Position numbers and translations under genes: made by a program. DNA of 64,000 bases from Casuarina equisetifolia (taxonomy: Eukaryota > Streptophyta > Magnoliopsida > Fagales > Casuarinaceae), in assembly GCA_028551475.1 (NCBI GenBank), contig CM052358.1, forward strand, positions 14,057,938-14,121,937, written 5' to 3'. Positions 22,341 through 40,062 of the stretch are shown here, in pieces. Under the pieces are notes generated by a model. It ran no database searches. It was given only the letters and a program-made list of their open reading frames with translations, and was not told where the DNA came from. Within the stretch, counting starts at the first letter, position 1. Every line of letters starts with the position of its first letter.

Positions 22341-23276
22341 TTGATAGGTTATTTACATTTTCCCATTTTTATGCCAAGGATAGTTATTTCTAATAAAGAT
22401 TGTTAAGACCCAAAACAACTTAAAAAGGAGGTAAATTAGATTTTTAAATTTGTTTTCTCTTTTCTTTTAAGTAATGTGAATCAATATATTTTTCTATGGA
22501 CTAAATTAATCTAACCAATAATCAAATAAGGCACACAAACTACAATCACATAGAGACACAATTTTTTAAAAGGTAGTTTTGCCTAAGCTACCTCAGTACC
22601 TACTCTACCTTATCCTAATAATTTGCTAAAGCCACTCTTTAATTAATTTGAGCTAGCATAGCCATAAAAGACAAACAACAATCGCAATGCAAAAAAATTA
22701 GTTAAATGAACTCATTGATCCTAGGTGTAGCTAGCTAACATGCTATGTAAGCTAGCATAGAAAGTTAGCTGAGTGGACTCATCAAGTATTATCTAAAAAA
22801 GAAAGGCTTAGAATATATCATGGTAAAAGAATAAAAGAGGTGACTAAAAGAAAGATAGTGTCGTCAATTTTTATTAAGGAAAAAGTAATTTGTAGTTTGG
22901 GGAAAAAAATGAATGAAGGTGCAATAAGTGCTACAAATGCTAGATGGATTCTTTTGTTTTATGTTATATGTTAGTGGATGAAATGAATATTTTGTGCTAG
23001 AAAGTAAATGCCTTTTGTAAAAGGATACAAAGATATAGATATTGGATGTGACTGTGATTAGGTTTTTACATTAGTCCTTGATAATGTGAAAATTTTGCTA
23101 ACAAAAAGAAAGGTACAAATACTTTGCAAGTTTCACATCAAACTTTGATTATATGAAATTGTGTTTAAGTAACAAAAACAAGTCGAAATACTATTGAATA
23201 AAGGTATTTCTAAATATAGTTTATTCCTAGTAAGCCATTAGCCAAATAGAAAGACATCTATCACTTGTCCTATTCT
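22341..23276. other. AT-rich intergenic DNA without a recognisable gene
   Basis: Short stop-dense frames only. Sequence such as 'gctagctaacatgctatgtaagctagcatag' near 22728-22758 forms small inverted words, but no organised element was seen. Confidence 0.4.
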
Positions 23277-24488
23277 TCACCTTTCCAACATATGGTTGGA
23301 TGCCCCATTTGGCATGCCCTTCATCCAACAAGCTTCCAATGGTTCTTGAACGTTGAAAGAATTTTTGCTAGAATAATCTCCTATGAATGATTGAAACCTA
23401 GATGTACTAAGGGAGTAGAACACATTTATATCTTCTTGAAACATAGGCAAATATATCTTATTACTCATCCCCCTAGCCACAGTTGCTTCTATGAAAGATC
23501 CTTTTGTATAGAGATACATCGTTCTATTTCCCAAGCTTTTCACTCTATGCCAACCCATTTTCCAGAGTTGTTCATCTTTTCTCTGTAACATTTCAAAAAC
23601 ATAAATCGGTGTCTCATTCTCTTTGCCTAGGAACACCATATACAGCTTACCATCATCACTTTCCACCAAGTAATTTTGAGAGTCTGAATCATGCATCCCA
23701 TGCAAAAGGGGAGTTTTGGAAGCATATACGATCAATTTATGTGGGTTGGCAATCGGATCAAAAACTCCTAAATGTCCTTCAATATCTAAGCAATAGCACA
23801 ACCCCTTGTATAAAATTGGATTGGATGGCGAGATGCAAAAGTCTTTCCCAATTGAATGGCAATAAGTCCAATCCTTGTCTCCTCATCTAATGAAGCCAAA
23901 TATAGACTTATAAACCAACCCAAGAACAAAGCAATATGAAGAAGTTGAGGGAGAGGAGAAACACATTGTTTCAAATTTGTACATCTTCTTATATTTAGGA
24001 AGTTCAACCTTTTCCTTTGTGAAAAGATTGAAGAAAAAGATGCTACGGTCATGATTTCGACTTAAGAGTAACCAACCATATTTTGAGAAGTGAATATTCA
24101 CATCATATAATTCTAGAATATCGACACAATCAATACCAAAGTAAGTAGGATGATGAAATTTGCATTTATAGTTGCCCACTGATAGTAAACACGGACAAAG
24201 AGAATGAGGAGAACCAATTAGAAGTGGCACTTGTAGAATAAGAAAGGTGCATGATTGCCATGATTTGCATACAGCTTAAAAGGTAGTAAAGTCCCCAACA
24301 AATAGATGCGATGATACTATGCATAGAATCTTAGGTGGAAGGCCAGACCATGACCTTTTTGGATCCTCAAGTTTTTCACCCATTTGCTTGCAAATTAACA
24401 TGTTACTTACACCTGAATAAAAATTTCCATTCATAACTACAATTGCAAAAAAGAGGAAGACAAATGCAATTTGTAAAAGAACTTCCAT
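23277..24488 (-). pseudogene. DUF295 F-box protein gene with two premature stops
   Basis: One reading frame runs from ATG 24488 to the stop at 23277-23279, about 403 codons, and is broken only by TAA at 24276-24278 and TGA at 23883-23885. The N-terminal part has an F-box (WSGLPPKILCIVSSHLFVGD, then after the stop AVCKSW). The rest is a DUF295 beta-propeller-like domain: GDKDWT, YKGLCYCLDIEGHLGVFDP, NYLVESDDGKLYMVF and a typical IYLP...NVFYSLSTSRFQ C-terminus. F-box proteins normally link SKP1-cullin ligases to substrates. The first 40 residues are hydrophobic and unlike the family. Without frameshifts, decay looks recent, or the frame could be a sequencing or editing case; I call it a pseudogene. 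Confidence 0.85.
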
Positions 24489-24589
24489 TTTTTTTATGTG
24501 TTGAAGTCAATAGAGAAAAAAATGACACAATAAGGACATTGCAAAGAAGATGATTTATTAAAATTGTACTCCTAAATAGCAAAACCATC

Positions 24590-24840
24590 AACTAGAATTG
24601 TTTAACTACAAAGTCTTGTTTCCTAGAATTTTTAATTTATCCCGTATATAATGTTTTCATTGAAGAAAAGTTACATAAAAGTAGAACAAAAGAACAAGGA
24701 GAAGAAAAAGAATTAAGGGGAAGAAACAAGATAAACTACTCAATAGTGAACTTTAGGAGAAAGAAGTTTGGTTTGTAGGCCTTCTTTGATGAGGGCTAGC
24801 CCAAGAGAAAGTGAAAGAAAAATTTGAAACGTTAGCCAAA
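24590..24840. repeat. partial third copy of the 25-28 kb repeat
   Basis: 'aaaaccatcaactagaattgtttaactaca' through 'gaaaagttacataaaagtagaac' to 'tttgtaggccttctttgatgagg' parallels the middle of the two longer copies (about 25499-25680 and 27880-28050), with substitutions and gaps. Confidence 0.65.
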
Positions 24841-25106
24841 TAACAAGAATTTATAACAAATTTTACTTTAACAAAATGCATACAAACTCTACCTTTCTGT
24901 AGATAAATTGATGAAAGAAAAGCCTTAGGACGATAAGGAATCCTTTTATAACTTGTATAAGCAATCCTTGTTCAATTTGTACAAGGAATTCTTATTCGAT
25001 TTGTTAAAAAAAAAAAAAGATAGTTGTCCATTAGTTGTGGAAATTTAAGTGTAATTTTTGAATGTAATAATTAAGACATATAACACTTGCACTTGTCTAT
25101 TCTAAT

Positions 25107-26085
25107 ATTGGTATTGGGGAATATTAAATGTGAGAAAACCAAATAATCTACCACACAAGATGAATGACATGAAAATAAAGGGTCCCCACATTGCATTAGC
25201 CAATTTACAAAAAAAAAAAAAAAAAAGGCCTAAGAAGAAGAACAACCATTGAGCATTCAATAGAAAGCATATAATCACATGGCTTTAGGAAGCAAAAAAC
25301 CACAAGGAATAGTTATGAACTTGAAAAGAGATGCAAACACAACTATAAAACAATCTCATATGAAATCTATAAAGAGAAGGAAAAAAAAAATTATAAAGAA
25401 AACATATGTCGTCCAAAGTATGAATTAAAATTCATATAAAACATTATAGGAAAAAATAAATATAAAAGGCTTTTCTAAAGTGCAGATCCCAAATCATAAA
25501 ACCTTCGACTAGAATTGTTGACTACAGAAAATACAATACACATGATTTTCATCAAAGAAAGTCACATTAAAGTACAATGCAATGAGGAAAAAGAAAGGAG
25601 ATTTAAAGGCAGAAATCACTTACTAGTCAACTTTCAGGCAAAGGAGTCCAATTTGTAGGCCTCGTTTGATAAAGAGATGTCACACCAAAAAATTATGGAT
25701 GTGCTCTTACTAACAAAGTGAATATTGAGTAGCAAAAGATAATTTGATTAAGAGTAAATTCAATACAAGAATTCTTTGCAATATGACAGTCATACACAAA
25801 ACCCACAAGATTGAAACCTAAAGCTTTCTTGTTAGTAGATGTTATAGTTTAGGTTTTAATCTCTTAATGAAACACAATGTCTTATTATCCTCTTGCAATA
25901 TATTAAATATTCTAACACCTAATCCAGTACAAGAAGGTTTTGGATTCCCAAATTAGCATGATAGAGAGAGACAAAATAGGTTTGGATTTGAAACAATCAT
26001 AACCCAATTATGCTGGGAATTCAAACCCAACTGTGCTAGGCGAGCGTAGCCTAGCATGAGTAGGTTCTGAATTCAATTGAATTCT
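25107..26085. repeat. non-coding direct repeat, copy 1
   Basis: Starts at 'gaatattaaatgtgagaaaaccaaataatc' and matches 27478 onward for about 1 kb in the same orientation, ending around 'gaattcttagtttt'. No reading frame is conserved between the copies. The internal poly-A and poly-T lengths differ. Confidence 0.85.
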
Positions 26086-27474
26086 TAGTTTTAATATGTA
26101 CTTTTTCTTTCTCTCATTCTTTAACATGCTTTCCGATAGGACCCAATGAGATCCTCTCTTGTGCCGAGCAGCTCCTTTTGATTGTACTAGGTAGCCTTTT
26201 CTATTGTTGGACCGAGCCTCATCAAGGGGTCCTCGCACCTAAAGTAAGTTACTACTCAATCTTGGACTTTACTTTATGAACACAGTAAAAAAAAGTTGAC
26301 GAATCAACGACATTATGGGAAGTATGCACATTTTCCAGTTGTTGTCATCTTTTTTCTCCATAACAGTTGGAATGAAGTGGTATCCAAGTCAAACAAGCTT
26401 CTTTCTTAAATAAAATCCGAAATTCATTGTTTTTGGCCCAAATCTTCAACAAACGGGGTTCAGTTTTATTCAAGAAAAGGGTCTCTGAGCTATCCGGCGC
26501 TGGAGTGGGTTCAAATGTTGAAAAGAGTGGATGGAGCACGCGAGGAGGGTGGGGAAGAGTTGGGTGGACAAGGTAATTGCGCTTGGCTCTTGCACTGATG
26601 ATATGGGTTTCTCCTTACATTTGCTTCCTGTTTGGCAGCCGAACTCTGTGATTAATTCCTTTTTAAAAAAAGCTCACATCTTTCATTTACTTGGTTTCCG
26701 ACAACCAAAGAAAGCAAATTCTAGATCAAATTTTCCAAGCAACAGTACTGCTAACAACTGAAGTTTTGCAGATAATTTAATAAGAGAAACTAAGAGAATT
26801 CCAAATATCTAACTATCAACATCACTTTTCCAAATTAAGCCGCCAACAACACAAGCTACTTCGAAGAAAACTAGCTCCACGAAAGAGCATGAAGAGCAAC
26901 CAAAAACTGGTTGTGGGAGAAACATCGACCACATTCGCTTTAACTTTAATTAATTTGATTCTCATAAAAACGGATGCAAAAATAGTAAAGAAACGCAAAC
27001 AATATTAGTTCTCGGACACAAAGATTAGGCAATGTCTCTCATTGGTCATAGACAACTCTTTAAGAGGACAAAGAATGAGAGAAACAATCTTTTTCTTTTT
27101 TTCTTTTCCTTTATCATCTCTTGTTCATTTTGTTTCTTCCGGTCGACACTTGGATCAAATCCATAACAATAATAGGATAGTGTGAAGCTCCCAAACTTGT
27201 GAAAAATGGACAAGTTATGCTTCATGAGAATATCAAAGCTAAAAAGAATCCAATCAAGTACGTCAAGGGGCAAGGGCTCTACAAATGCTTTCCTTGTTAC
27301 GTTGATTTAATACATCAAAAAAAGTTTGTCTTTCGTCCTTGATAATTACAAGCCAAGGATATGGTCCTCGGGCAAAAAGAGAATGAACACGCAAAGGGTG
27401 TATCTCTCCTTCCTTTGATTCTAATATGGAGCTATAATTCACCCATTCAATAATGAGGTTAGAATTAGATTGGT
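26086..27474. other. spacer between the two long repeats
   Basis: Contains slightly more GC-balanced DNA at 26100-26760, with two overlapping open frames (26345-26539 minus and 26531-26761 plus). Neither matches a family I know. Segment 26130-26240 (gccgagcagctcc...cgagcctcatcaagg) looks like LTR or leader sequence, but no partner was found. Confidence 0.35.
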
Positions 27475-27477
27475 ATA

Positions 27478-28510
27478 GGGGAATATTAAATGTAAGAAAA
27501 TCAAATAATTTATCGCACTAGATGTATGACATGAAAAATAAGGGTCCCTACCATTGCATTAACTAATTTAAAAATTAAAAATAAAAATAAAAATGAAGGC
27601 CTAAAAAGAAGAATATACATTGAGTGTTCAATCAAAAGCATATAATTATGTGGTTTTAGGAAGTAGAAAATGATAAGGCACAATTGTGAACTTGAAAAAG
27701 TGAGACAAACACAATTGTAAAACAATCTTATATGAAATCTATAAAATAAAAAATAAGGAAAAGAAAGAATAAAAAAATTATAAAGAAAACATATGTAGTT
27801 TAAAGTATAAATTAAAATTCATATAAAACATGATATGAAAAAAACTAAAAAAGACTCCTTTAAAGTGCAAGTTCAAAATAGTAAAACCTTTGACTAGAAT
27901 TGTTAACTACAAAAACACATTGCACATGGTTTTCATCCAAGAAAGTAACATGAAAGTACAACACGAGAAAGAAAAATTATGAAAATTTAAAGGCAAAAAC
28001 TCATCGGCCAACTTTAAAGGGAAGGAGTCCAATTTGTAGGCCTAGTATGGTATTACAATGTCACATCTAAGAAATTGTGGATGTACTCTTAATAATAAAG
28101 TGAATATTGAGCGCAAAAAATAACTTGATTAAGAGTTAACTCCCTACAAGAATTCTTTACAATGGAAAAGTTATACCAAAATTCACAAGATTGAAACCTA
28201 AAATTGTTCCATTAATAGATGCTATAACTTAGTTTTTAATCTTTTAAGGAAACATAATGTCTTCTTATCCTCTTGTTATTTATTATATAATCTAATATTT
28301 AACATAGTAGGAGTGAGTTTTGAATTTTCAAATTAGCATAATAGGGAGAGACAATATAAATTTGAATTTTTACCTATTATCTGGTTTGAAACCCATTTAT
28401 GTTAGGAATTTGAACCTAGTTGTATGGTGCTAGGTGTTAGCCCAACACGGGTGGTTTTTGAATTTAACTGAATTTCAAATTCTTAGTTTTAGCCTATACT
28501 CTCATTCCCT
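27478..28510. repeat. non-coding direct repeat, copy 2
   Basis: Same-orientation partner of 25107-26085. Conserved words include 'catatgaaatctataaa', 'ggagtccaatttgtaggcct' and 'caagattgaaacctaaa'. Identity looks moderate, with frequent one-base changes and short indels, so the duplication is old. Confidence 0.85.
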
Positions 28511-28639
28511 AACATGTTTCTAGACAATAAATTTTACGTGAGGCTGCCGTAAATTTAAAATACTTGTCAATCAAGTTGTATTCGTTAAAAAGAATATACA
28601 TAGTTTAGAGTAAGAGGTTTGTTTTATTATTTAAATTGA

Positions 28640-28779
28640 GTTAGCATATTGGTGCACGTATTTTGCTTTTCATTGGTAGCACTTATGAAGAATACAATCC
28701 ATTGTGCAGCAAGACCTCCGAAGGCCTGGACTGACAAGGCTGCTGCCATCATAAGCACCCCATGGGAAAGGGTGGCATC
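28640..28779 (-). pseudogene. unidentified coding-like fragment
   Basis: The minus strand is open for about 45 codons and reads LSHGVLMMAAALSVQAFGGL, followed by AAQWIVFFIS. The composition (Ala/Leu/Val, balanced codons) suits a membrane-segment fragment of a real gene and contrasts with the AT-rich surroundings. It abuts the left edge of the third copy of the RING upstream sequence. I cannot name the family. Confidence 0.25.
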
Positions 28780-29400
28780 TTAATGTGGACGCGTGTTCTA
28801 AGGCGGTAGGACAGATAATGGGCCTGCAAGCCCATCTAACCATGCTTAAGATTTGACGCTATTTCAAGCCCCTATTTAGCTTTGGTCCTCGTTTATTTTA
28901 TTTTTTTGGAATTTTTTATTTACTTTCTACATGCCGGTTTCGGGGTCTTGGTTATTGTTACAGATGTATGATATTCTGTTCATTTTCTTTTATATCAAGT
29001 TCTTCGGCTCTATGTATTAAAAAGTTATCTAACTTAAAAGTCCATTCAAGAATTTATAACAAATTTCACACACACCATAACAAGTCCTCTTACTATGATG
29101 GACAAATATTAGATCATTAATGGCATCTTGTAAGGAATTCATGATTTGATCAATTCTATAAGAGTCTTAAGAGAGAAAAATCTGAATTATGATATCATAA
29201 CTATGAGAATGTTGAGGGAGAAATTCAAATTATCATACCATATTAAAAGACTCATTGTTTAATCTAAAAATTGACTTATTCAAATTGTGACAAAATTGTA
29301 ACCTAGATTTGTGGATTTTGTTTGGTCTGAAGAATGTATAGGTTTTCCAAGAGATGACATACGATTTTGGTCCTTTTTCAATTTGGATTTTGGATTTTTT
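28778..29400. repeat. third, partial copy (C) of the RING upstream sequence
   Basis: Matches 17165-17795 and, over its first 240 bp, 7390-7650: 'gtggacgcgtgttctaagg', 'gggcctgcaagcccatctaaccatgcttaagatttgacgct', 'cggggtcttggttattgttacag' and onward to 'ttggattttggatttttt'. It keeps the segment 'ggtcctcgtt...tttactttctacat', which copy A has and copy B lost, so it is not simply derived from B. No RING coding sequence accompanies it. Confidence 0.85.
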
Positions 29401-29930
29401 GCTATTCTCTTGACGCTTTTGGAAATTAGTTATACTGCAAATAGCAACACAACATTGATGCACTTCCATGGCCGTGAAATAACCAATCCACATGTTTTAA
29501 TTAGATCCTCGGAGGAAATGGACAAGGTTCCACAACGTATTAAGAAGAATTTAAAGGCTACCAAGGAGAAATTGAAGAAACAATATGATGAAAAGAGAAT
29601 AAATCTTAGTTTGATATTGGTAATTGGGTCTTTGTGAGAGTACCTTCCTGTTTTAGTTTCACAAAAAAGAGACCACAAGATGAAATCGAGGATCCAAAGG
29701 CCCTTACCATGTTCTCAAGAAGATTAATGCTATGTCTTATGAGTTGGAGATTCTGGTTCTAAAATATACCCAGTGTTTCACATCTCCAAGCTAAGAAGAC
29801 GTGTTAGCACATTTCATAGAAGGAGGAGTTTGAAGACGCGAGAGAGGACTTCTAGGAAGAAGATTGTCCCTAAGCTATTGGTACATTGGGCCGAAAATCA
29901 CCTGCTGAAGCCTTTCATTCCTTCCTTCCT
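29400..29930 (+). mobile_element. gypsy-type retrotransposon scrap (integrase C-terminus)
   Basis: Plus-strand frames give RIKKNLKATKEKLKKQYDEK, then IGNWVFVRVPS, then in another frame GPYHVLKKINAMSYELEILV. These are the spaced blocks (YxxKR, GDWVFVR, GPYxVLKKIN-AYEL) of the gypsy integrase C-terminal region. At least one frameshift (about 29690) and several stops follow. It joins copy C at about 29400. Confidence 0.7.
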
Positions 29931-30741
29931 CCGAGGGTGAGTCTGTTTCCCATCATCCCTCGCCGAAAACGCCCTTGTCAGAATCTCACAAACTGGATAC
30001 TGATTTTGAAGGACTTTTGGCTACGTCTCACTACTTAGCCCTTTGGTCCCACATGCTTATTCTTCGTTTTCCTTTCCGCTCCCCAATCTCTATCCTGGTC
30101 TACACGCTTCTTCTTTTTCGCTTCTTTCTTTTCCATCCTTTTTGTCGTCATCATTTTTATGCAGCATTTTAATTTTGTTTATAGGGATACTATTTTTTAT
30201 TTATATATCATTCGTATTAACCTCTTAGTGAAAAAAATAAGTCTCCAACAATATGCGTCCATAAAGTCACGCATTTCCACTAAATATAGTCTTCGCGTGA
30301 TGAGTTAACAAATCAAAAATGAAAGATTAACAATTAAATATAGAGTTATTCTTTAACGGGTCAATAGAATGTCCATGAAGATATTTGTTATAAAAATGGA
30401 TGGTGAAAATAAAAAGGAACGAAGAAATGATCTTGGTTTAGTCAATTGCGTATATTACTTGTCCCAAAATATGAACAAATACATGAAAAAAGTCAAGATA
30501 AAAAGAGAAAGCAAATTGAGAAAAAAAAAAAAAAAAAAAAGTGAAGGACCCACATACTTTTTCGAATTCCGCGCTTTTATACTTGTATTTTTTATACGAT
30601 TAATCTAATACTTGAGTTTTTAAAGAATCAGGGTTTTAGTTTTTAAGTAGTCAATAACTATTATATAAAAAGATTAACATTCTATTATTGTAAAAAAAAA
30701 AAAAAAAAAAGGTGGGGGGAAAAAGGGAGAGAGGGAGGGCT
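29931..30741. other. spacer upstream of the CK2 alpha gene
   Basis: AT-rich, with A-runs at about 30520-30540 and 30692-30710. The last 40 bp before 30742 are a GA-rich leader-like stretch. No coding sequence recognised and no TATA box confidently placed. Confidence 0.45.
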
Positions 30742-30795
30742 ATGAAAGGCATTGGGGCTTGCTTGCTCGTGCTTTTCCTCTTTCCCAAAGATTTG

Positions 30796-37508
<6,713 letters not shown>

Positions 37509-38554
37509 ATTGAAGTCCAGATGGTTGTCAAGATGTGAGTCTCATCTTCTCCTGATTAGGATCTTGCACTTCTCAGTATGTTTTGCCCGTGGGACGTTGT
37601 GCAATGTTTTCGAGTTGTAGCGGGACTTAAATTTTCGAATTATATCTTTTATCTCGCCAATTATGTTTCCGCAACCTTCTATATACGTGTGCTTCCAAGT
37701 TGTGAATGTAACATTCACCCATTTGTCAGTCAGATTTCGATCTTTGTTATGTTTCTGCCCTTTTCCTTGTGTAGATGCGTTGCTCTCTTAAGTTCTTTCT
37801 TCCTCATTTTTTTTTTTTTTTTCAAGTTTACTACTCGGGAAAGGAATCTAACGAAATTCAATTTGATGACACACTTAGCTTATTGGCTGATGGAAACTGA
37901 ATCCTGTATTGTCTTTGCAGTGAGAATTATCAGATTGGGGGTAATATGCTAGTTTCGTGTTTGATATCCAATAAGATCGAGTGCACTGCAACCATATGTG
38001 ACAAATCTCTCATCAGTCTCCTCTTCGCAATTTCTGAGCATGAACAGACGGATAAAAGTAGAATTATGGTACATGAATCCACAGGTGTGCCTTAATTTCT
38101 CAAAAACTGCGTTTGGGCAGAAGCCCACATATGCAATGGGCCATTTCTCCTACCCTGCTTGCCTCCACCACATTGTAGCTTAATTTGGGAATACCATTCC
38201 GCGTATTTGTCCTTATTCTAAGGGCTGTCCTTCCCGTATGCATGGTTCAGTTAAAAAGGAAAAAAAAAAAAAAAAATGAAACGTGGCTTTTGAGGTTGTG
38301 ATGTTGGATTGTCACTTCTTAGGTACTTACCATTTGATTGAAAAGTTAGTCTCAGTAAATAACTTAAAATGGAAGTACTCCACATGACAAAACTTAAATT
38401 CTAATCGCATGGTACGAATCAATTGATTATAGGGACTACACGACACGACAGTCATTGTTGATGGACAAATTACTATAGCGTTTCATTTTAATCTTCTGAC
38501 CTCAAAGTGATTTGACCCTATTGTCTACGTGACAATATTTTCAGATTCGTATTT

Positions 38555-38800
38555 TGTGAGACAAATAAATTAGTTACTGTGAACTATGCAACATAAAGGC
38601 TATCAATATCATTTGGTGAAGTGACAAAATGATCCTTTTGCATTCATGAATAGCTGGAAGTTTACTTAAAACTTTTAACTCATATCGACCCGTTGATTTC
38701 ATTATCTAACAAGATTGGACATGTTGAATTCCAAACCTTGACATTTATCAAAAAACAACCCTTTTTTTTTTAATCTTAAAGCAACCTTATTCTTTCTGTG
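38555..38800. repeat. diverged direct repeat, unit 1 (partner 38990-39250)
   Basis: 'aactatgcaac...ggctatcaat...ttggtgaagtga.aaaat.atcctttt', 'cgtccgttga'-like words and 'gattggacatg.t.aattccaaacc' recur at 38990-39250 in the same order and orientation. No reading frame is shared. Confidence 0.65.
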
Positions 38801-38989
38801 TTTAAGAGTTCTATTGTGTTACAAAAACAAATAAATGGTTGGCTGAAGAGGGTAGTAATGCATGAGGCAAGCCCCAACCTAGCTTATCTTTGTTGTTTAT
38901 TGCTAAAAATTTTGTTATTTGCAAATACGTCTTTCTTATCGAAATATGACTTTTAAGGTTTTTAAACGGCTATTATTAATGAGTGGCGC

Positions 38990-39250
38990 TTATCATTTGG
39001 CTAATGAGACAAATCAATATATTAACGGAAACTATGCAACTAAATGGCTATCAATGTCAGTTGGTGAAGTGATAAAATTATCCTTTTTTTGCACTCAGAA
39101 ATAGTTGAGAGACCCATAGATTGGATGTTCCCTTAAACTTTCAGCTCATAACGGTCCGTTGACTACTTATCGAATTCGATTGGACATGCTAAATTTCAAA
39201 CCTACTTATTTATCATAGAACAACCTTTTTATTACGAAGAATCCTAATTA
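38990..39250. repeat. diverged direct repeat, unit 2
   Basis: Partner of 38555-38800, about 435 bp downstream. Identity looks moderate, and the spacing words between conserved blocks differ in length. Confidence 0.65.
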
Positions 39251-39689
39251 CCTCTTTTGTAGAGAGCTTCTTGTTATACTCTTTCCTGAGTTAGGAAGAA
39301 CCTTCCGCCACCCTTTGTCGTTATTAATAAAGTTACCATTTGCAAAGGTATGTAATTTTCCTAAGGCTCCTAGAATTTTCACTTCTTGTACGAAACCTTT
39401 TTAGCAACAAATTAAAAGTGGTTTTGCACTTGCATTCCCTCTAAATGTGTAATTTCTACGGTTGCTTACCTACCTTTCCAACTTCCTTTCCTCAAATAGC
39501 ATTGCTGCAGCCATTAAAAAAGAAGAAAAAAGAGAAAGAAAGGAACTTCATCCTAAAAGTTTTAAAGGTATTCTTTTGCAGATTGGTGCAGTTTTGGAAC
39601 TAGTGATATATAAGTAGTCAAATTTGCAACATTGCATTTCAACAAGAAGAAGATCCGAGGAATATATTCCAGAAAAGTTAGATGCGATT

Positions 39690-40062
39690 TGGTCAGAGCA
39701 AAAGGTGGTTGACACTTGAAAGCCGAAGATCCCCACTTCCTATAGCCCAAATTTGCTCAACCACATCGGTTTCCAGGGCCGTGGAAGTCCGCCGGCCCTA
39801 TGGATGTGTCCTCCCACTGCAGGATTATTTACCAATATCAGAAAAGAAAGCATTGCTCTTGGAGGGCTACGTGCACGCGCCACCCCTGCGGGTGTTGGCG
39901 AGTTGCAAGGTTAATAATTGCAGACAACGGAAGGGCATAGGAATCTCCAGCTTACCTCGCTCATTAGACATTTCGCATATAATCCGATACCAAGGACCGG
40001 CAGCGAGGGCCATCCGGGGGGACCATCCACGTCGCGTTCACTGTAGCATCTGCGTAAATTTC
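39690..40062. other. GC-balanced island with an open frame, unidentified
   Basis: Base composition rises well above the surroundings here, and a plus-strand frame (39682-40179, up to 165 codons) stays open. The translation (for example YVHAPPLRVLASCKVNNCRQ) is Arg/Pro/Ser-rich and matches no family I know. The frame runs on into AT-rich DNA with a Lys run, which argues against a real gene. It could be a transferred organelle or transposon fragment; I cannot tell which. Confidence 0.25.
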
